Shown here: piece by piece, positions 7,731 through 17,682 of the stretch
How the letters are laid out: every line of letters starts with the position of its first letter
How positions within the stretch are numbered: position 1 is the stretch's first letter
Origin: Denitrobacterium detoxificans
Lineage (GTDB): Bacteria; Actinomycetota; Coriobacteriia; Coriobacteriales; Eggerthellaceae
Length of the DNA stretch: 64,000 bases
Direction: 5' to 3'
Assembly (NCBI RefSeq): GCF_001643775.1
Contig: NZ_CP011402.1
Location: 124,001-188,000, forward strand
Program-made: the position numbers and the translations under genes
The notes under the pieces: generated by a model
The model's database searches: none
What the model was told of the DNA's origin: nothing
What the model saw: the letters and a program-made list of their open reading frames with translations, nothing else

Positions 7731-9734
7731 ATGAATCTATTGATTGCTTCACTAGGCATCTCCACGGTGGGCGGCATCCTGTCGCTTCTCTGCGGAAAGA
7801 ATGAAAGCGCGGGCAAGACGGTAGGTTGCGCTTTCGGCGCGATCGCTGCCATTGCCTCGCTGATCGCTGGTCTTGGAGCCATTACCGGTTCGGTGCAGAC
7901 CTTCCAGATGGGTACCGTGTTCTTTGCGTTCACGCTTCGCCTGGACGCTCTGTCCGGCATCATGGTAACGGTCCTTTCCGTGCTTGCTCTGGCGGCGTGG
8001 ATCTACGGTTTCTCGTATTTCGACGATTACCGTGGCAAGGGCATTTCGGCTATGGCGTTCTTCATGAACCTGTTCGTAGCGTCCATGAACTGCGTCTGCA
8101 CTACCGATAGCGCCTTCTGGTTCCTGGTATTCTTCGAGCTCATGTCGCTCACCAGCTATTTCCTGGTTATTACCGAGCAGAACGACGTTTCCATCAAGGG
8201 CGGCTTCATGTATTTCGTGATGGCTCACGTGGGCTTCTTCATGATCATGATTTCGTTCCTTACCATGGCGGCTCTTACGGGCAGCTTCGAATTCGAGGCG
8301 TTCCGTTCCGCGCAGTTCTCGCCCGTCATCGCGAGCCTCTGCTTCACGCTTGCGTTCCTGGGCTTCGGTTTCAAGGCTGGTATGATTCCGTTCCATTCTT
8401 GGCTGCCCATGGCACATCCCGCGGCGCCCTCCAATGTGAGTGCGCTCATGTCCGGCGGCATGATCAAGATTGGTATCTTCGGTATCGTAAAGGTCGGCTT
8501 CGACCTGCTGGGTGCCTGCCAGATCGAACTGTGGTGGGGCATTATGGTGCTTCTGTTTGGTGCCATCTCCAGTGTGCTTGGCGTAGCCTACGCTCTGGGT
8601 GAGCACGACATTAAGCGCCTGCTGGCCTATCACTCGGTGGAAAACATTGGCATTATCCTTCTGGGTGTTGGCATTGCCCTTATCGGCGCTGCCACCGGTT
8701 CTGATGCGCTTACCGTTATCGGTCTGCTGGCTGGCCTGTTCCACCTCATCAACCACGCCATGTTCAAGGGCCTCCTGTTCCTGGGCGCTGGTTCGGTGCT
8801 GTACTCCACGGGTACGCGTAATATGGAAATCCTGGGCGGCCTGCGCAAGCTCATGCCTACCACGGCTGTGTGCTTCCTCATTGGCTCGCTGGCCATTTCC
8901 GCTATCCCGCCGCTGAACGGCTTTGTTTCCGAATGGTTCACCTACCAGGGTCTGTTCACCGCCGCAATGGCGGGCGACGGTCTGGTGAAGGTGATCTGCG
9001 CCTTTGGCGCGGTCATGCTGGCCATCACGGGTGCGCTTGCCGTTACCTGCTTCGTGAAGGCCTACGGCGTAACGTTCCTGGGCGCTGCCCGCAGCGATGT
9101 GGCCGCCAACGCCAAGGAAGTTCCCGCACCCATGCGCCTTGCCATGGTGCTGCTGGCTATCATCTGCGTCGTTCTGGGCGTGTGCGCTCCCTGGATCGTG
9201 CCTTCGCTCACCCAGGCTGCTGCTAGCATCGCCGATACCGCCATCGCGGGTACCGCAACCGGTGCGAACCTGGTCAATCCCGTTCTGGAGAGCGTCATCT
9301 CCACGCCCCTCGTTGCGATTCTGCTCCTCGGCGTCATCGTCGCCGTTTGGGCCGTGTTCCGCGCGAAGAGCACGGGTGGTGTTTCCAACGAGCCCGATCC
9401 CTGGGCTTGCGGTTACAACCCCACGTCCGATATGCCCCTGGTGGCCAACAGCGTTGGCGCTCAGGTAAAGCATTTCTGGGCTCCGTTCTATCGTCTGCGT
9501 GACAGCCTGTCCGCGCAGAGCCCCGCATGCGCTCGCATGTTCCAGGGTCTCTCGAAGTGGGCTTATCGCGTTCAGAACTGGGGCGATTTGGCATTGGTCG
9601 ATCCTACGGCGCAGTTTGTCGAATGGCTTGCGCGCCAGTCGAGCAAGTTGGAAGCCGGCGATTTCCGCGTATACATCTGCTATATCGTGGTCGCGCTCGT
9701 TGCCTTCCTGATCCTCGGCGTCGTATTCATGTAA
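7731..9734 (+). CDS. hyfB: Hydrogenase-4 membrane subunit HyfB (antiporter-like)
   Basis: 667-residue polytopic membrane protein, essentially the length of E. coli HyfB (672). It belongs to the proton-translocating NADH dehydrogenase/Mrp antiporter superfamily (NuoL/M/N relatives). Visible motifs include the central antiporter signature region near GMIPFHSWLPMAHP and a later GEHDIKRLLAYHS segment containing lysine and histidine residues typical of ion channels in this family. The C-terminal segment WACGYNPTSDMP is typical of HyfB/HycC. It would form part of the membrane arm that may couple hydrogen release to proton or sodium translocation. Confidence 0.94.
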   Translation: MNLLIASLGISTVGGILSLLCGKNESAGKTVGCAFGAIAAIASLIAGLGAITGSVQTFQMGTVFFAFTLRLDALSGIMVTVLSVLALAAWIYGFSYFDDYRGKGISAMAFFMNLFVASMNCVCTTDSAFWFLVFFELMSLTSYFLVITEQNDVSIKGGFMYFVMAHVGFFMIMISFLTMAALTGSFEFEAFRSAQFSPVIASLCFTLAFLGFGFKAGMIPFHSWLPMAHPAAPSNVSALMSGGMIKIGIFGIVKVGFDLLGACQIELWWGIMVLLFGAISSVLGVAYALGEHDIKRLLAYHSVENIGIILLGVGIALIGAATGSDALTVIGLLAGLFHLINHAMFKGLLFLGAGSVLYSTGTRNMEILGGLRKLMPTTAVCFLIGSLAISAIPPLNGFVSEWFTYQGLFTAAMAGDGLVKVICAFGAVMLAITGALAVTCFVKAYGVTFLGAARSDVAANAKEVPAPMRLAMVLLAIICVVLGVCAPWIVPSLTQAAASIADTAIAGTATGANLVNPVLESVISTPLVAILLLGVIVAVWAVFRAKSTGGVSNEPDPWACGYNPTSDMPLVANSVGAQVKHFWAPFYRLRDSLSAQSPACARMFQGLSKWAYRVQNWGDLALVDPTAQFVEWLARQSSKLEAGDFRVYICYIVVALVAFLILGVVFM

Positions 9735-9747
9735 GGGGGTGCTTCAC

Positions 9748-10686
9748 ATGCTAGAACCGATTCAAATTGTTATCGCTCTCGTGCAGGGCATCCTCTTGGT
9801 ACTGCTCGCTCCGCTGGTATCGGGCATCGCGCGCAAGTTCCGCGCCAAGATGCACACGCGTCGCGGACCAAGCGTATTCCAGGATTACTACGATATTGCG
9901 AAGCTGCTGAAACGTCAGGATGTGCACAGCAATCATTCCAGCAACATTTCGCGTATCCTGCCGCCGCTCTACATCGGCACCATGTTCGTGCTGGCAATGG
10001 GGCTCCCCATGGCTACGCGCGTCAGCCCCATCCCGGCGCTGGCCGACGCGATCCTGATCGTGTACCTGCTCGCGCTGCCGCGCTTCTTCTTTGGCCTGGC
10101 CGGCCTCGATTCCGGAAGCGCTTATGCTGGCACCGGTAGCGTTCGCGAGCTGCTCATCGGCACGCTCGTCGAGCCCTCCCTCATGCTGGCCCTGTTCGTA
10201 GCTGCCCTGGCCTGCGGCACCACCAACATCGCCGAAATGGGCGTTGCGGTAGGCGCGGGTTCCATCGCCAGCCCCATCGCCTTCGTCGTTGCGGGCGTCG
10301 CCTTCGCGGTCGACTGCTACATCGAAATGGGCAAGCTGCCCTACGACTTGGCAGAAGCCGAACAGGAACTTCAGGAAGGTCCTCTGGCTGAAATGAGCGG
10401 TCCTGCGCTCGCCATGATGCACATCGCCATGCCCATGAAGCAGGCGATCATGGCTACGCTGCTCATCGCCATCTTCCTGCCCTTCGGCAGCTCGGTTGAC
10501 TTCAGCTTCGCCGGCGTGGCCCTGGGCACGGTGGTGTATGTCCTGAAGATGCTGGTCATCCTACTCATCACGATGGTCCTGGAAAACGTGGTCAGCCGCG
10601 TTCGCTGGAACATCACTGGTCGTCAGACGTGGTTCGTGGTCGCAGTTACCGTTTGCGCCTTCGCGTTCTGCGTGCTGGGTATTTAA
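9748..10686 (+). CDS. hyfC: Hydrogenase-4 membrane subunit HyfC (NuoH-like)
   Basis: 312-residue integral membrane protein of the NuoH/HycD family, which anchors the soluble hydrogenase arm to the membrane arm. Characteristic features are the RRGPSVFQDYYD segment after the first membrane helix and the acidic PYDLAEAEQELQEG segment, matching the conserved loop facing the quinone-site equivalent in complex I. I chose ATG at 9748, eight bases after GGGGG, over an in-frame GTG at 9739 that overlaps the binding site. It sits between hyfB and hyfD with short gaps, as in the canonical hyf order. Confidence 0.93.
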   Translation: MLEPIQIVIALVQGILLVLLAPLVSGIARKFRAKMHTRRGPSVFQDYYDIAKLLKRQDVHSNHSSNISRILPPLYIGTMFVLAMGLPMATRVSPIPALADAILIVYLLALPRFFFGLAGLDSGSAYAGTGSVRELLIGTLVEPSLMLALFVAALACGTTNIAEMGVAVGAGSIASPIAFVVAGVAFAVDCYIEMGKLPYDLAEAEQELQEGPLAEMSGPALAMMHIAMPMKQAIMATLLIAIFLPFGSSVDFSFAGVALGTVVYVLKMLVILLITMVLENVVSRVRWNITGRQTWFVVAVTVCAFAFCVLGI

Positions 10687-10704
10687 CGAAAGGGGGAATG
10701 AGAC

Positions 10705-12144
10705 ATGACATTGTTCGCAAGTGCATCCATTCTCGTGCCTTTCGTATGCGCGCTCCTCACGATTATTTCGCCGAGGCACGCCGATAAGGGTATCTGCATC
10801 ACGGGTGCAACGCTGGCCTCTCTTGCCACTCTGGTGGTCGGCGCTCAGTTCGTTGGCGGTGGCATGGAGCCGGTTACGGTAACCTGGCTCTCGTTTGGCA
10901 CGGTTCCCATCATGGGATTTGTGTTCGACAAGGTGAGCTGCCTGCTTGCTCCCACCTTCGTCATCATTGGCCTGCTGGTAACCATTTACTCTACGGCGTA
11001 CATGGCTCCCACGAATCGTGAGCATCCCGACAAGCCCCGTAGGCGCTTCTATGCGTTCCTGATCATCTTCATTGCTGCCATGGCTGGTCTGGTATACAGC
11101 TCCACCATTATCGGTCAGCTGGTGTTCTTCGAAGTGACGGGCGCTTGCTCCTGGGCTCTCATTGGCTACTACGACACGGAAGTCGCTCGTGCCTCCGCCA
11201 TGAAGGCTCTCATCGTCACGCACATTGGCTCCTTGGGCCTGTACCTGGCGACGGCGATTCTTTTCGCTCAGACGGGTTCGTTCGAACTGGCTGCCATCGG
11301 CACGCTGGCCAAAGGTCCCAAGACGTTCGTCATGCTGGCAATCCTGTTTGCCGCGTGGGGCAAGTCCGCGCAGGTTCCGTTCTACATGTGGCTGCCTTCC
11401 GCAATGAACGCTCCCACGCCCGTTTCCGCTTACCTGCATGGCGCGTCCATGGTTAAGGTTGGCGTATGCGTGTTCGCTCGTGCGCTCATCTGCGCTGGTA
11501 CGGTATCCGAGGTCGTTGGTTGGGTCGTCGTTATCGGCGGCATCGTCACCTGCGTCTTCGCGTTCCTCATGTACCTGCCTCAGGACGACATGAAGCGCCT
11601 GCTGGCGTTCTCCACGATCAGCCAGCTCAGCTACATCTTCCTGGGCTTCGGCTTCTACATCTTCGGAAGCGGCATGGCCTTCGACGGCGCGGTTATGCAT
11701 ATCTTCAACCACGCTTGGGCTAAGACCCTGTTCTTCCTGCTCGCAGGTGCATTCAGCTGCACCATGGGCACCCGCATGCTGCCTCAGCTGCGCGGCGTTC
11801 TGAAGAAGCGCCCCATCCTGGGTATCGGCTTCGGCGTTGCCGCCCTGGCAATCGCTGGCTGCCCCCCGATGAATGCCTTCTTCAGCAAGTTCTACATCTT
11901 CAGCGGTGGCTTCTTTACCGCCGCGAACAATGGCCCGCTGCTCTTCATCGTGGTCATTGCCCTCATCGAAACCGTCGTTTGCTTCATGTGGTTCCTGAAG
12001 TGGATGGGTTCGGTAATGTTCGGCGAGCCCAGCGAGGTTGTTGAGAACTCGGCTCCTGTGCCCGCTGCCATGAAGGGCGTCTTCATCGTCCTCATCATCA
12101 TGACGTTCTGCTCCGGCTTCTTCGCCGCAGCCTGGATTGGTTAG
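10705..12144 (+). CDS. hyfD: Hydrogenase-4 membrane subunit HyfD (antiporter-like)
   Basis: 479-residue polytopic protein, the same length as E. coli HyfD (479), related to NuoL/M/N. The central antiporter motif is represented by VPFYMWLPSAMNAPTPVSA and a later LPQDDMKRLLAFSTISQ segment. HyfD is one of the two extra antiporter-like subunits (with HyfF) that distinguish hydrogenase 4 from hydrogenase 3, so its presence marks this as an FHL-2-type complex. The start at ATG 10705 follows AAAGGGGGA. The stop codon overlaps the GGAGG site of hyfE. Confidence 0.93.
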   Translation: MTLFASASILVPFVCALLTIISPRHADKGICITGATLASLATLVVGAQFVGGGMEPVTVTWLSFGTVPIMGFVFDKVSCLLAPTFVIIGLLVTIYSTAYMAPTNREHPDKPRRRFYAFLIIFIAAMAGLVYSSTIIGQLVFFEVTGACSWALIGYYDTEVARASAMKALIVTHIGSLGLYLATAILFAQTGSFELAAIGTLAKGPKTFVMLAILFAAWGKSAQVPFYMWLPSAMNAPTPVSAYLHGASMVKVGVCVFARALICAGTVSEVVGWVVVIGGIVTCVFAFLMYLPQDDMKRLLAFSTISQLSYIFLGFGFYIFGSGMAFDGAVMHIFNHAWAKTLFFLLAGAFSCTMGTRMLPQLRGVLKKRPILGIGFGVAALAIAGCPPMNAFFSKFYIFSGGFFTAANNGPLLFIVVIALIETVVCFMWFLKWMGSVMFGEPSEVVENSAPVPAAMKGVFIVLIIMTFCSGFFAAAWIG

Positions 12145-12156
12145 GAGGTGCCCTTA

Positions 12157-12816
12157 ATGGAAACAGGATTTCTGATCGTCAACCTGCTAGGCTGCGTCCT
12201 GGTTATCACCTCCACGCTCGTGGTGCTCGCTCGCAAGTTGCGCGTAGCGGCCTACATGTACGCGTTGCAGTCGCTCGTTATCGTGGCCATGTTCGCCACG
12301 CTTGGCGCCACTACCGGTTCAAGCGAGCTCTTTATGTGGTCCGTGTCGGCGTTCGTCACAAAAGTGGTACTTGTTCCGGGCATTATGCTCTACACGATTA
12401 AGAAGATTGGCGAAGACGCCGATGTCGAGCTTCCCTCGAAGCTATCGCCGGTTGGTTGCGTACTGCTGGTCATTGCCGAAGTGGTTGTTTGCTACCTGGC
12501 GGTTATGGGCATTTCCCTGCCTACGGCGGCGGCTGTGCATCCCGCACTCGCCATTTCGCTGGCGCACTTCGCCATCGGCCTCACGTGCATCGTGTCTCAG
12601 CGCAACATCGTGAAGCAGGTCTTCGGCTACTGCCTGATGGAGAACGGCTCTCACGTAACGCTGGCCCTGCTGGCTCCCTGCGCTCCCGGTCTGGTGGAAA
12701 CGGGTATCGCCACCGACGCCGTGTTCGCGGTAGTCATCATGGTGTTCATCGCCTGCAAGATTCACCGTGTGAACAAAACGCTCGATGCCCACGACCTTAT
12801 GAACCTGAGGGGGTAG
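12157..12816 (+). CDS. hyfE: Hydrogenase-4 membrane subunit HyfE (NuoK-like)
   Basis: 219-residue small membrane protein with about seven predicted helices; E. coli HyfE has 216. It is distantly related to NuoK/MrpC and is found only in hydrogenase-4-type complexes. ATG at 12157 is chosen because TAGGAGGTG at 12142-12150, which includes the hyfD stop codon, gives an eight-base spacer; an in-frame GTG at 12148 lies inside that site. The C-terminus is polar (ending near HDLMNLRG). Translational coupling with hyfD is likely. Confidence 0.9.
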   Translation: METGFLIVNLLGCVLVITSTLVVLARKLRVAAYMYALQSLVIVAMFATLGATTGSSELFMWSVSAFVTKVVLVPGIMLYTIKKIGEDADVELPSKLSPVGCVLLVIAEVVVCYLAVMGISLPTAAAVHPALAISLAHFAIGLTCIVSQRNIVKQVFGYCLMENGSHVTLALLAPCAPGLVETGIATDAVFAVVIMVFIACKIHRVNKTLDAHDLMNLRG

Positions 12817-12826
12817 GTGATAACAC

Positions 12827-14383
12827 ATGGATCTTTCAACTATGCTTGTAGCGTTGTTGGCGTTGCCGCTTGCCGCCACGCTGCTTATGGCCGTGTTGCC
12901 TGCTCGCTCCGTTTCTCATACGGCGTATGAGCTCATACACACGCTGTCCATTGTTGGCGTGCTCATCCTTTCGATGATACTGGTGGTCAGCGAATTCACG
13001 AGTGGCGAGACCATCACGGCACTGGGCATGTGGTTTAGGCTCGACTCGCTGTCTAGCGTGTTCGTAACGCTCATTGGCGTTATCGGCGTACTCGTTGGCG
13101 TCTTCTCCGTTCCGTATATCCAGCACGATATCGAGGCGGGCAACATGCAGCCCCAGCAGGTAAAGAACTACTACGCGTTCTTCAGCCTGTTCGTCTTCAC
13201 CATGCTGCTGGCCGCTACGTCCAACAACATCATCATGATGTGGATCTGCATCGAGGCTACTACGCTGGCTACGGTGTTCCTGGTTGGCTGCTACGAGACC
13301 AAGCTCGCTCTGGAAGCAGCGTGGAAGTACGTTATCGTGTGCACCGCTGGCGTTGCCTTCGGTCTGTACGGTACGCTGCTCATCTACGCGAACGCTGCAG
13401 CGGTCATGTCCGACAATACGCAGGCTGCCTTCTGGACGTCCATCGTTCCTATCGCCAGCCAGCTCGACCCCGTCGTGGTCACCATCGCCTTCACCTTCAT
13501 CGTGGTGGGCTTTGGCACCAAGGCTGGCCTGTTCCCGATGCACACCTGGCTGCCCGACGCTCACTCCGAGGCTCCCAGCCCCGTGTCGGCTCTGCTCTCC
13601 GGCGTTCTGCTGAAGTGCGCGGTGCTCGTCATTATCCGCTTCTACGTTCTGGCCGTTGCGAGCATCGGAACCACGTATCCCCGCACGATTCTGCTCACGC
13701 TTGGCATTCTGTCGATCTGCGTTGCCGCCTTCGCTGTGTACACGCAGGACGACCTGAAGCGCAAGCTGGCGTATCACTCGTGCGAGAACATCGGCATCGT
13801 CGTTCTCTGCCTGGGCTTTGGTGGCCCTCTGGGCATCGCCGCGGCTCTGCTGCACAGCATCTTCCATGGCCTTACCAAGGCGCTGCTGTTCTGCGTATCC
13901 GGCAACATCCTCATGAAGTACGGTACGCGCGACCTGCGTAAGGTCACCGGCGTGATCAAGGTTGCTCCTATTACGGGCACGCTCATGGCCGTTGGCTTCT
14001 TTGCCCTGGCTGGCTTCCCGCCGTTCGCCATGTTCACCTCCGAGATCACGGCGTTCCTCGCGGGCATCCAGGCCGATTGCCTGGCCATCATCATCGCGCT
14101 TGCCATTGCGCTCACCATCGTGGTTTGCGCGTGCGCCCATGTTGTTGGCTGCTCGGTCCTGGGCAAGACGCCCGAAGGCATGGAAAAGAAGGATATGCCC
14201 TTCATGGCTCTCGTTCCCGAGGTTATCCTGGCCGCCTGCATCCTGTGGTTCGGCGTGGCTATGCCTCAGCCGCTTATGACGGGCATTAACAACGCCACTG
14301 GAATCGTCATGCAGGAAGATGTCGACGCCTTTGATACTGGCTCGCTGCTTTCGGGTGTGAGCGACCTTATCCAAGCCAATTAG
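12827..14383 (+). CDS. hyfF: Hydrogenase-4 membrane subunit HyfF (antiporter-like)
   Basis: 518-residue antiporter-like membrane protein; E. coli HyfF has 526. The motif region GLFPMHTWLPDAHSEAPSP is the strongly conserved NuoL/M/N signature, followed by YTQDDLKRKLAYHSCENIG with its conserved lysine and histidine. With HyfB and HyfD it gives the complex three antiporter-like subunits, implying more ion translocation per H2 than the hydrogenase-3 complex (inference from homology to complex I; coupling in hydrogenase 4 is not settled). It is followed after 27 bases by hyfG. Confidence 0.93.
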   Translation: MDLSTMLVALLALPLAATLLMAVLPARSVSHTAYELIHTLSIVGVLILSMILVVSEFTSGETITALGMWFRLDSLSSVFVTLIGVIGVLVGVFSVPYIQHDIEAGNMQPQQVKNYYAFFSLFVFTMLLAATSNNIIMMWICIEATTLATVFLVGCYETKLALEAAWKYVIVCTAGVAFGLYGTLLIYANAAAVMSDNTQAAFWTSIVPIASQLDPVVVTIAFTFIVVGFGTKAGLFPMHTWLPDAHSEAPSPVSALLSGVLLKCAVLVIIRFYVLAVASIGTTYPRTILLTLGILSICVAAFAVYTQDDLKRKLAYHSCENIGIVVLCLGFGGPLGIAAALLHSIFHGLTKALLFCVSGNILMKYGTRDLRKVTGVIKVAPITGTLMAVGFFALAGFPPFAMFTSEITAFLAGIQADCLAIIIALAIALTIVVCACAHVVGCSVLGKTPEGMEKKDMPFMALVPEVILAACILWFGVAMPQPLMTGINNATGIVMQEDVDAFDTGSLLSGVSDLIQAN

Positions 14384-14410
14384 TCCCGTGCACGACAAAG
14401 GAGATATATC

Positions 14411-16147
14411 GTGACATCAAGAAAGAAACAAGCGCTCCGCACGGGCGAATCCCACATTCAGGCGGTCCGCGAGAGGTATCCGGGCGTGGTGCTTTCGGAA
14501 AGCTGGTCGACTGATTATCAGCCGGTCATCACCGTTGCCCGCGACTCCGCTCCCGTGGTCATCGAGTACCTGTACTATCAGCGCGGTGGCTGGATGCCCG
14601 TCATGATTGGCAATGACGAGCGTTCCTTCAACAACTGCTTCGCTCTCTACTACATCCTCTCCATGGAGGAAGAAGATCGTTGCATGCTCACCGTGCGCGT
14701 GGAGGTACCTGCCGATACGTGTGAGTTCTACGCCGTGTCGCCCAAGGTTCCTGCTGCGGTGTGGAGTGAGCGCGAAGTTCAGGACATGTTCGGTCTGCAT
14801 GCCATTGGCATCATCGACAACCGCAACCTGGTCCTGCCCGACGACTGGCCGATGGACATCCATCCGCTCCGCAAGGACGCCATGGATTATCGCTATCGCC
14901 CCGCGCCTACGAGGGACATCGAGAACTACGAGTTCCTGAAGGACACGGGCGATCACGAGACGACCACGATCCCCATGGGCCCCATGCATATCACCTCCGA
15001 CGAGCCGGGCCATTTCCGCCTGTACGTCGAAGGCGAGGAGATCATTGACGCCGACTACCGCATGTTCTTCGTGCATCGCGGCATGGAAAAGTGCGCCGAG
15101 GCTCGCATGGACTACGATAACGTGTCGTTCCTGGCCGAGCGCATCTGCGGCATTTGCGGATACGCTCACTCGGTTGCCTATTCGGAAACGGTGGAACGCG
15201 CCCAGGGCATTGAGGTTCCGCTGCGCGCCCAGTACATCCGCGCCATCCTGCTGGAGACCGAGCGCCTGCACTCTCATCTGCTGAATCTGGGCCTCGTGTG
15301 CCACTACAGCGGCTTCGACACGGGCTTCCAGCACTTCTTCCGCATCCGCGAGAAGTCGATGGACCTGGCCGAGCTGCTCACCGGCGCCCGCAAGACGTAT
15401 GGCTACAACCTCATCGGTGGCGTGCGTCGCGACATTCTGGCCGAGCAGAAGCTCGAGACGCTGCGCCTGATTGGCGAGCTGCGTGCCGACGCAAAGCGTT
15501 TGGTAGACGAACTGCTGAGCACGCCGAACTTCCTGAAGCGCGCTCAAGGCGTTGGCAAGCTCGATCCGAAGATCGCCCGCGACTACAGCCCCGTTGGTCC
15601 GTGCGTGCGTGGTAGTGGCTTTGCCCGCGACGTGCGTTGGGTGCATCCCTTCGACGGCTATGCTGCCATCGCCGCGAAGCACAAGCCCATCACCGCCGAT
15701 ACGTGCGACGTCTTCGGCCGTACCGTGGTTCGCGTGGGCGAGTTCCTCGACTCCATCGACATCATCGAGGAGCTGCTGTCCGCCGACCTGCCTTCCGGCA
15801 TCGTGCTGAACGACAAGTTCAACATCGACCCGCACAAGTTCGCCCTTGGCTGGACGGAAGCTCCTCGTGGCGAGGACGTGCACTGGTCGATGATCGGCAA
15901 TGATCAGAAGTGCTACCGTTGGCGCGCCAAGGCCAGCACGTACAGCAACTGGCCGGTCCTGCGTTACATGTTCCGCGGCAACACCATTTCCGACGCTGCT
16001 CTCATCGTTGGCTCCATCGACCCGTGCTATTCCTGCACGGAGCGCGTGAGCATCATCGACGTGAAGAAGGGCACGGAAAAGGTAGTTACGAAACAGCAAC
16101 TGGAAACCTATGCTCGCACGCGCAAGCATAGCCCGCTCGCGGATTAG
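14411..16147 (+). CDS. hyfG: [NiFe]-hydrogenase 4 large subunit HyfG
   Basis: 578-residue catalytic subunit; E. coli HyfG has 571. The N-terminal part (about residues 1-150) is NuoC-like and the rest NuoD-like, the fusion seen in group 4a hydrogenases. The active-site motifs are present: RICGICGYAHS with Cys246 and Cys249, and DPCYSCTER with Cys539 and Cys542, giving four nickel/iron ligands. The protein continues 33 residues beyond Arg545; by analogy with HycE (cleaved after Arg in DPCYSCTDR) this tail is removed by the protease encoded at 18192. The start is GTG at 14411, preceded by AAAGGAG. Confidence 0.95.
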   Translation: MTSRKKQALRTGESHIQAVRERYPGVVLSESWSTDYQPVITVARDSAPVVIEYLYYQRGGWMPVMIGNDERSFNNCFALYYILSMEEEDRCMLTVRVEVPADTCEFYAVSPKVPAAVWSEREVQDMFGLHAIGIIDNRNLVLPDDWPMDIHPLRKDAMDYRYRPAPTRDIENYEFLKDTGDHETTTIPMGPMHITSDEPGHFRLYVEGEEIIDADYRMFFVHRGMEKCAEARMDYDNVSFLAERICGICGYAHSVAYSETVERAQGIEVPLRAQYIRAILLETERLHSHLLNLGLVCHYSGFDTGFQHFFRIREKSMDLAELLTGARKTYGYNLIGGVRRDILAEQKLETLRLIGELRADAKRLVDELLSTPNFLKRAQGVGKLDPKIARDYSPVGPCVRGSGFARDVRWVHPFDGYAAIAAKHKPITADTCDVFGRTVVRVGEFLDSIDIIEELLSADLPSGIVLNDKFNIDPHKFALGWTEAPRGEDVHWSMIGNDQKCYRWRAKASTYSNWPVLRYMFRGNTISDAALIVGSIDPCYSCTERVSIIDVKKGTEKVVTKQQLETYARTRKHSPLAD

Positions 16148-16158
16148 GAGGTGCGAAG

Positions 16159-16797
16159 ATGTTTAAGACTATCAAGGAAATACTCCGCACCGGCGATGCG
16201 ACCATTCAGTATCCCGCAGCGCCTCTCCATCAGTACGACCACTATCGCGGTAAGCCCGAGCACAACCTGAAGGATTGCATTGCATGTGGTGCGTGCGCAA
16301 TTGCGTGCCCGCCGAATGCCATCCAGATGAAGCTCGACATGAACGCCGGAACCACCACGTGGTCCATCAACTTCGGCCGTTGCATCTTCTGCGGTCGATG
16401 CGAAGAGGTGTGCCCCACGAAGGCCATCGAGCTCACCAAGGAATTCGAGCTTGCGGTATTCGCAAAGGACGACCTGGAGCAGACGGCTACCTATGGCTTG
16501 CAGAAGTGCAGCGAGTGCGGTTCGTACTACGCTTCCGCCAAGGAAGTGGACTACGCTTCCCGCATCATCGCCCAGTCCGATGCGCAGGACGCCGAAACGC
16601 GCCAGGCCATGAAGACGATGGGGATGTGCCCCGCTTGCAGGCAGAAGGCCGATGCCTATCGCGCCAAGGAGCGCGTGGACGCTCAGGGCGACCCCACTCC
16701 CGAGCCTTCGGAGGAACAGCTCGCTGAAGCACGTCGCATTGCCGAGCAGAACCGCCTGAGGAAGATCAAAGAGCTTTATGGTGGAGGTGCCCGCTAA
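16159..16797 (+). CDS. hyfH: Hydrogenase-4 iron-sulfur subunit HyfH (NuoI-like)
   Basis: 212-residue protein with two [4Fe-4S] motifs (CIACGACAIACPP and CIFCGRCEEVCPT), as in NuoI/HycF, which link the ferredoxin subunit to the small subunit. It also carries a C-terminal pair of Cys-x2-Cys motifs (CSECG and CPAC) that could bind a metal; HycF/HyfH relatives often have this. It is about 30 residues longer than E. coli HyfH (181), the extra length being a charged C-terminal tail. The start follows AGGAGGTG. Its TAA stop overlaps the hyfI start by one base. Confidence 0.92.
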   Translation: MFKTIKEILRTGDATIQYPAAPLHQYDHYRGKPEHNLKDCIACGACAIACPPNAIQMKLDMNAGTTTWSINFGRCIFCGRCEEVCPTKAIELTKEFELAVFAKDDLEQTATYGLQKCSECGSYYASAKEVDYASRIIAQSDAQDAETRQAMKTMGMCPACRQKADAYRAKERVDAQGDPTPEPSEEQLAEARRIAEQNRLRKIKELYGGGAR

Positions 16798-17681
16798 TGA
16801 TTATCGATCACAACGTTCCCGATCGTCTGCAGTACAAGCCCGATCCGGTTACGCTTGAGGAAAGCGTGCAGAAAGCCAAGCTGGCACTTCTGAACGACAT
16901 TAAGCGATCCGTCTACATCTACCGTTGCGACCTGGGCGGTTGCAACGGTTGCGAAATCGAGATTTTCGCGACGATCACGCCTGTGTTCGACGCCGAGCGT
17001 TTCGGCATCAAGAACACCCCCAGTCCTCGACATGCTGACATCCTGGTGTATACCGGCGCCGTCACGCGCGCCATGCGCATGCCAGGATTGCGCGCCTACG
17101 AAGCAGCCCCTAACCCCAAACTTGTAGTTTCGTACGGCGCATGCGGTTGCACGGGCGGCATCTTCCACGACAATTATTGTGTGTGGGGAGGTACCGACAA
17201 GATTCTACCGGTCGACGTCTACATCCCTGGATGTCCGCCCACGCCCGCTCAGACCATCTACGGCTTCGCAATCGCCCTGGGCTTGCTTGGCCAGAAGCTG
17301 CATCACCTCGACGAGGTGGACGACGGCAGCCCGGCAACGCTTCGTTTCGAGGACATTCCGTACAAGGTGATGACGAAGATCGAGAAGGACGCACGTCTGT
17401 ATTCGGGCTATCGTTACGGCAAAGACCTGTCCGACGCGTTCCTTTCCGCCATGGAAAAGGAAGGTGGCGTGTTCGCGAACGTGAACGCGCTCATTGAGGC
17501 CGAAATCGATCCGCGTAAGGTCGAGGTATATACGAAGCTTCGCAACGACCTTGCCGAAATGACCGTTTCCGGCGACCGCCGCGATGCGGCGCTCCGAGAG
17601 GGGCTCTCGCGTCTTGCGCCCAACGGGGAATCGCTTGACCCCGCTGCTCAGGCAATCCTTTCTGGTGTAGGGAGGCACTAG
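16797..17681 (+). CDS. hyfI: [NiFe]-hydrogenase 4 small subunit HyfI (NuoB-like)
   Basis: 294-residue small subunit that holds the [4Fe-4S] cluster next to the NiFe site. The expected cysteines are visible: CDLGGCNGCEIE near residue 43, YGACGCTGG, and PGCPP. It lies in TAATG overlap with hyfH, indicating translational coupling. It is longer than E. coli HyfI (252) by a C-terminal extension rich in charged residues. Like other group 4 small subunits it has no twin-arginine signal, so it stays on the cytoplasmic side. GGTGGAGGTG precedes the start. Confidence 0.93.
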   Translation: MIIDHNVPDRLQYKPDPVTLEESVQKAKLALLNDIKRSVYIYRCDLGGCNGCEIEIFATITPVFDAERFGIKNTPSPRHADILVYTGAVTRAMRMPGLRAYEAAPNPKLVVSYGACGCTGGIFHDNYCVWGGTDKILPVDVYIPGCPPTPAQTIYGFAIALGLLGQKLHHLDEVDDGSPATLRFEDIPYKVMTKIEKDARLYSGYRYGKDLSDAFLSAMEKEGGVFANVNALIEAEIDPRKVEVYTKLRNDLAEMTVSGDRRDAALREGLSRLAPNGESLDPAAQAILSGVGRH

Positions 17682-17682
17682 T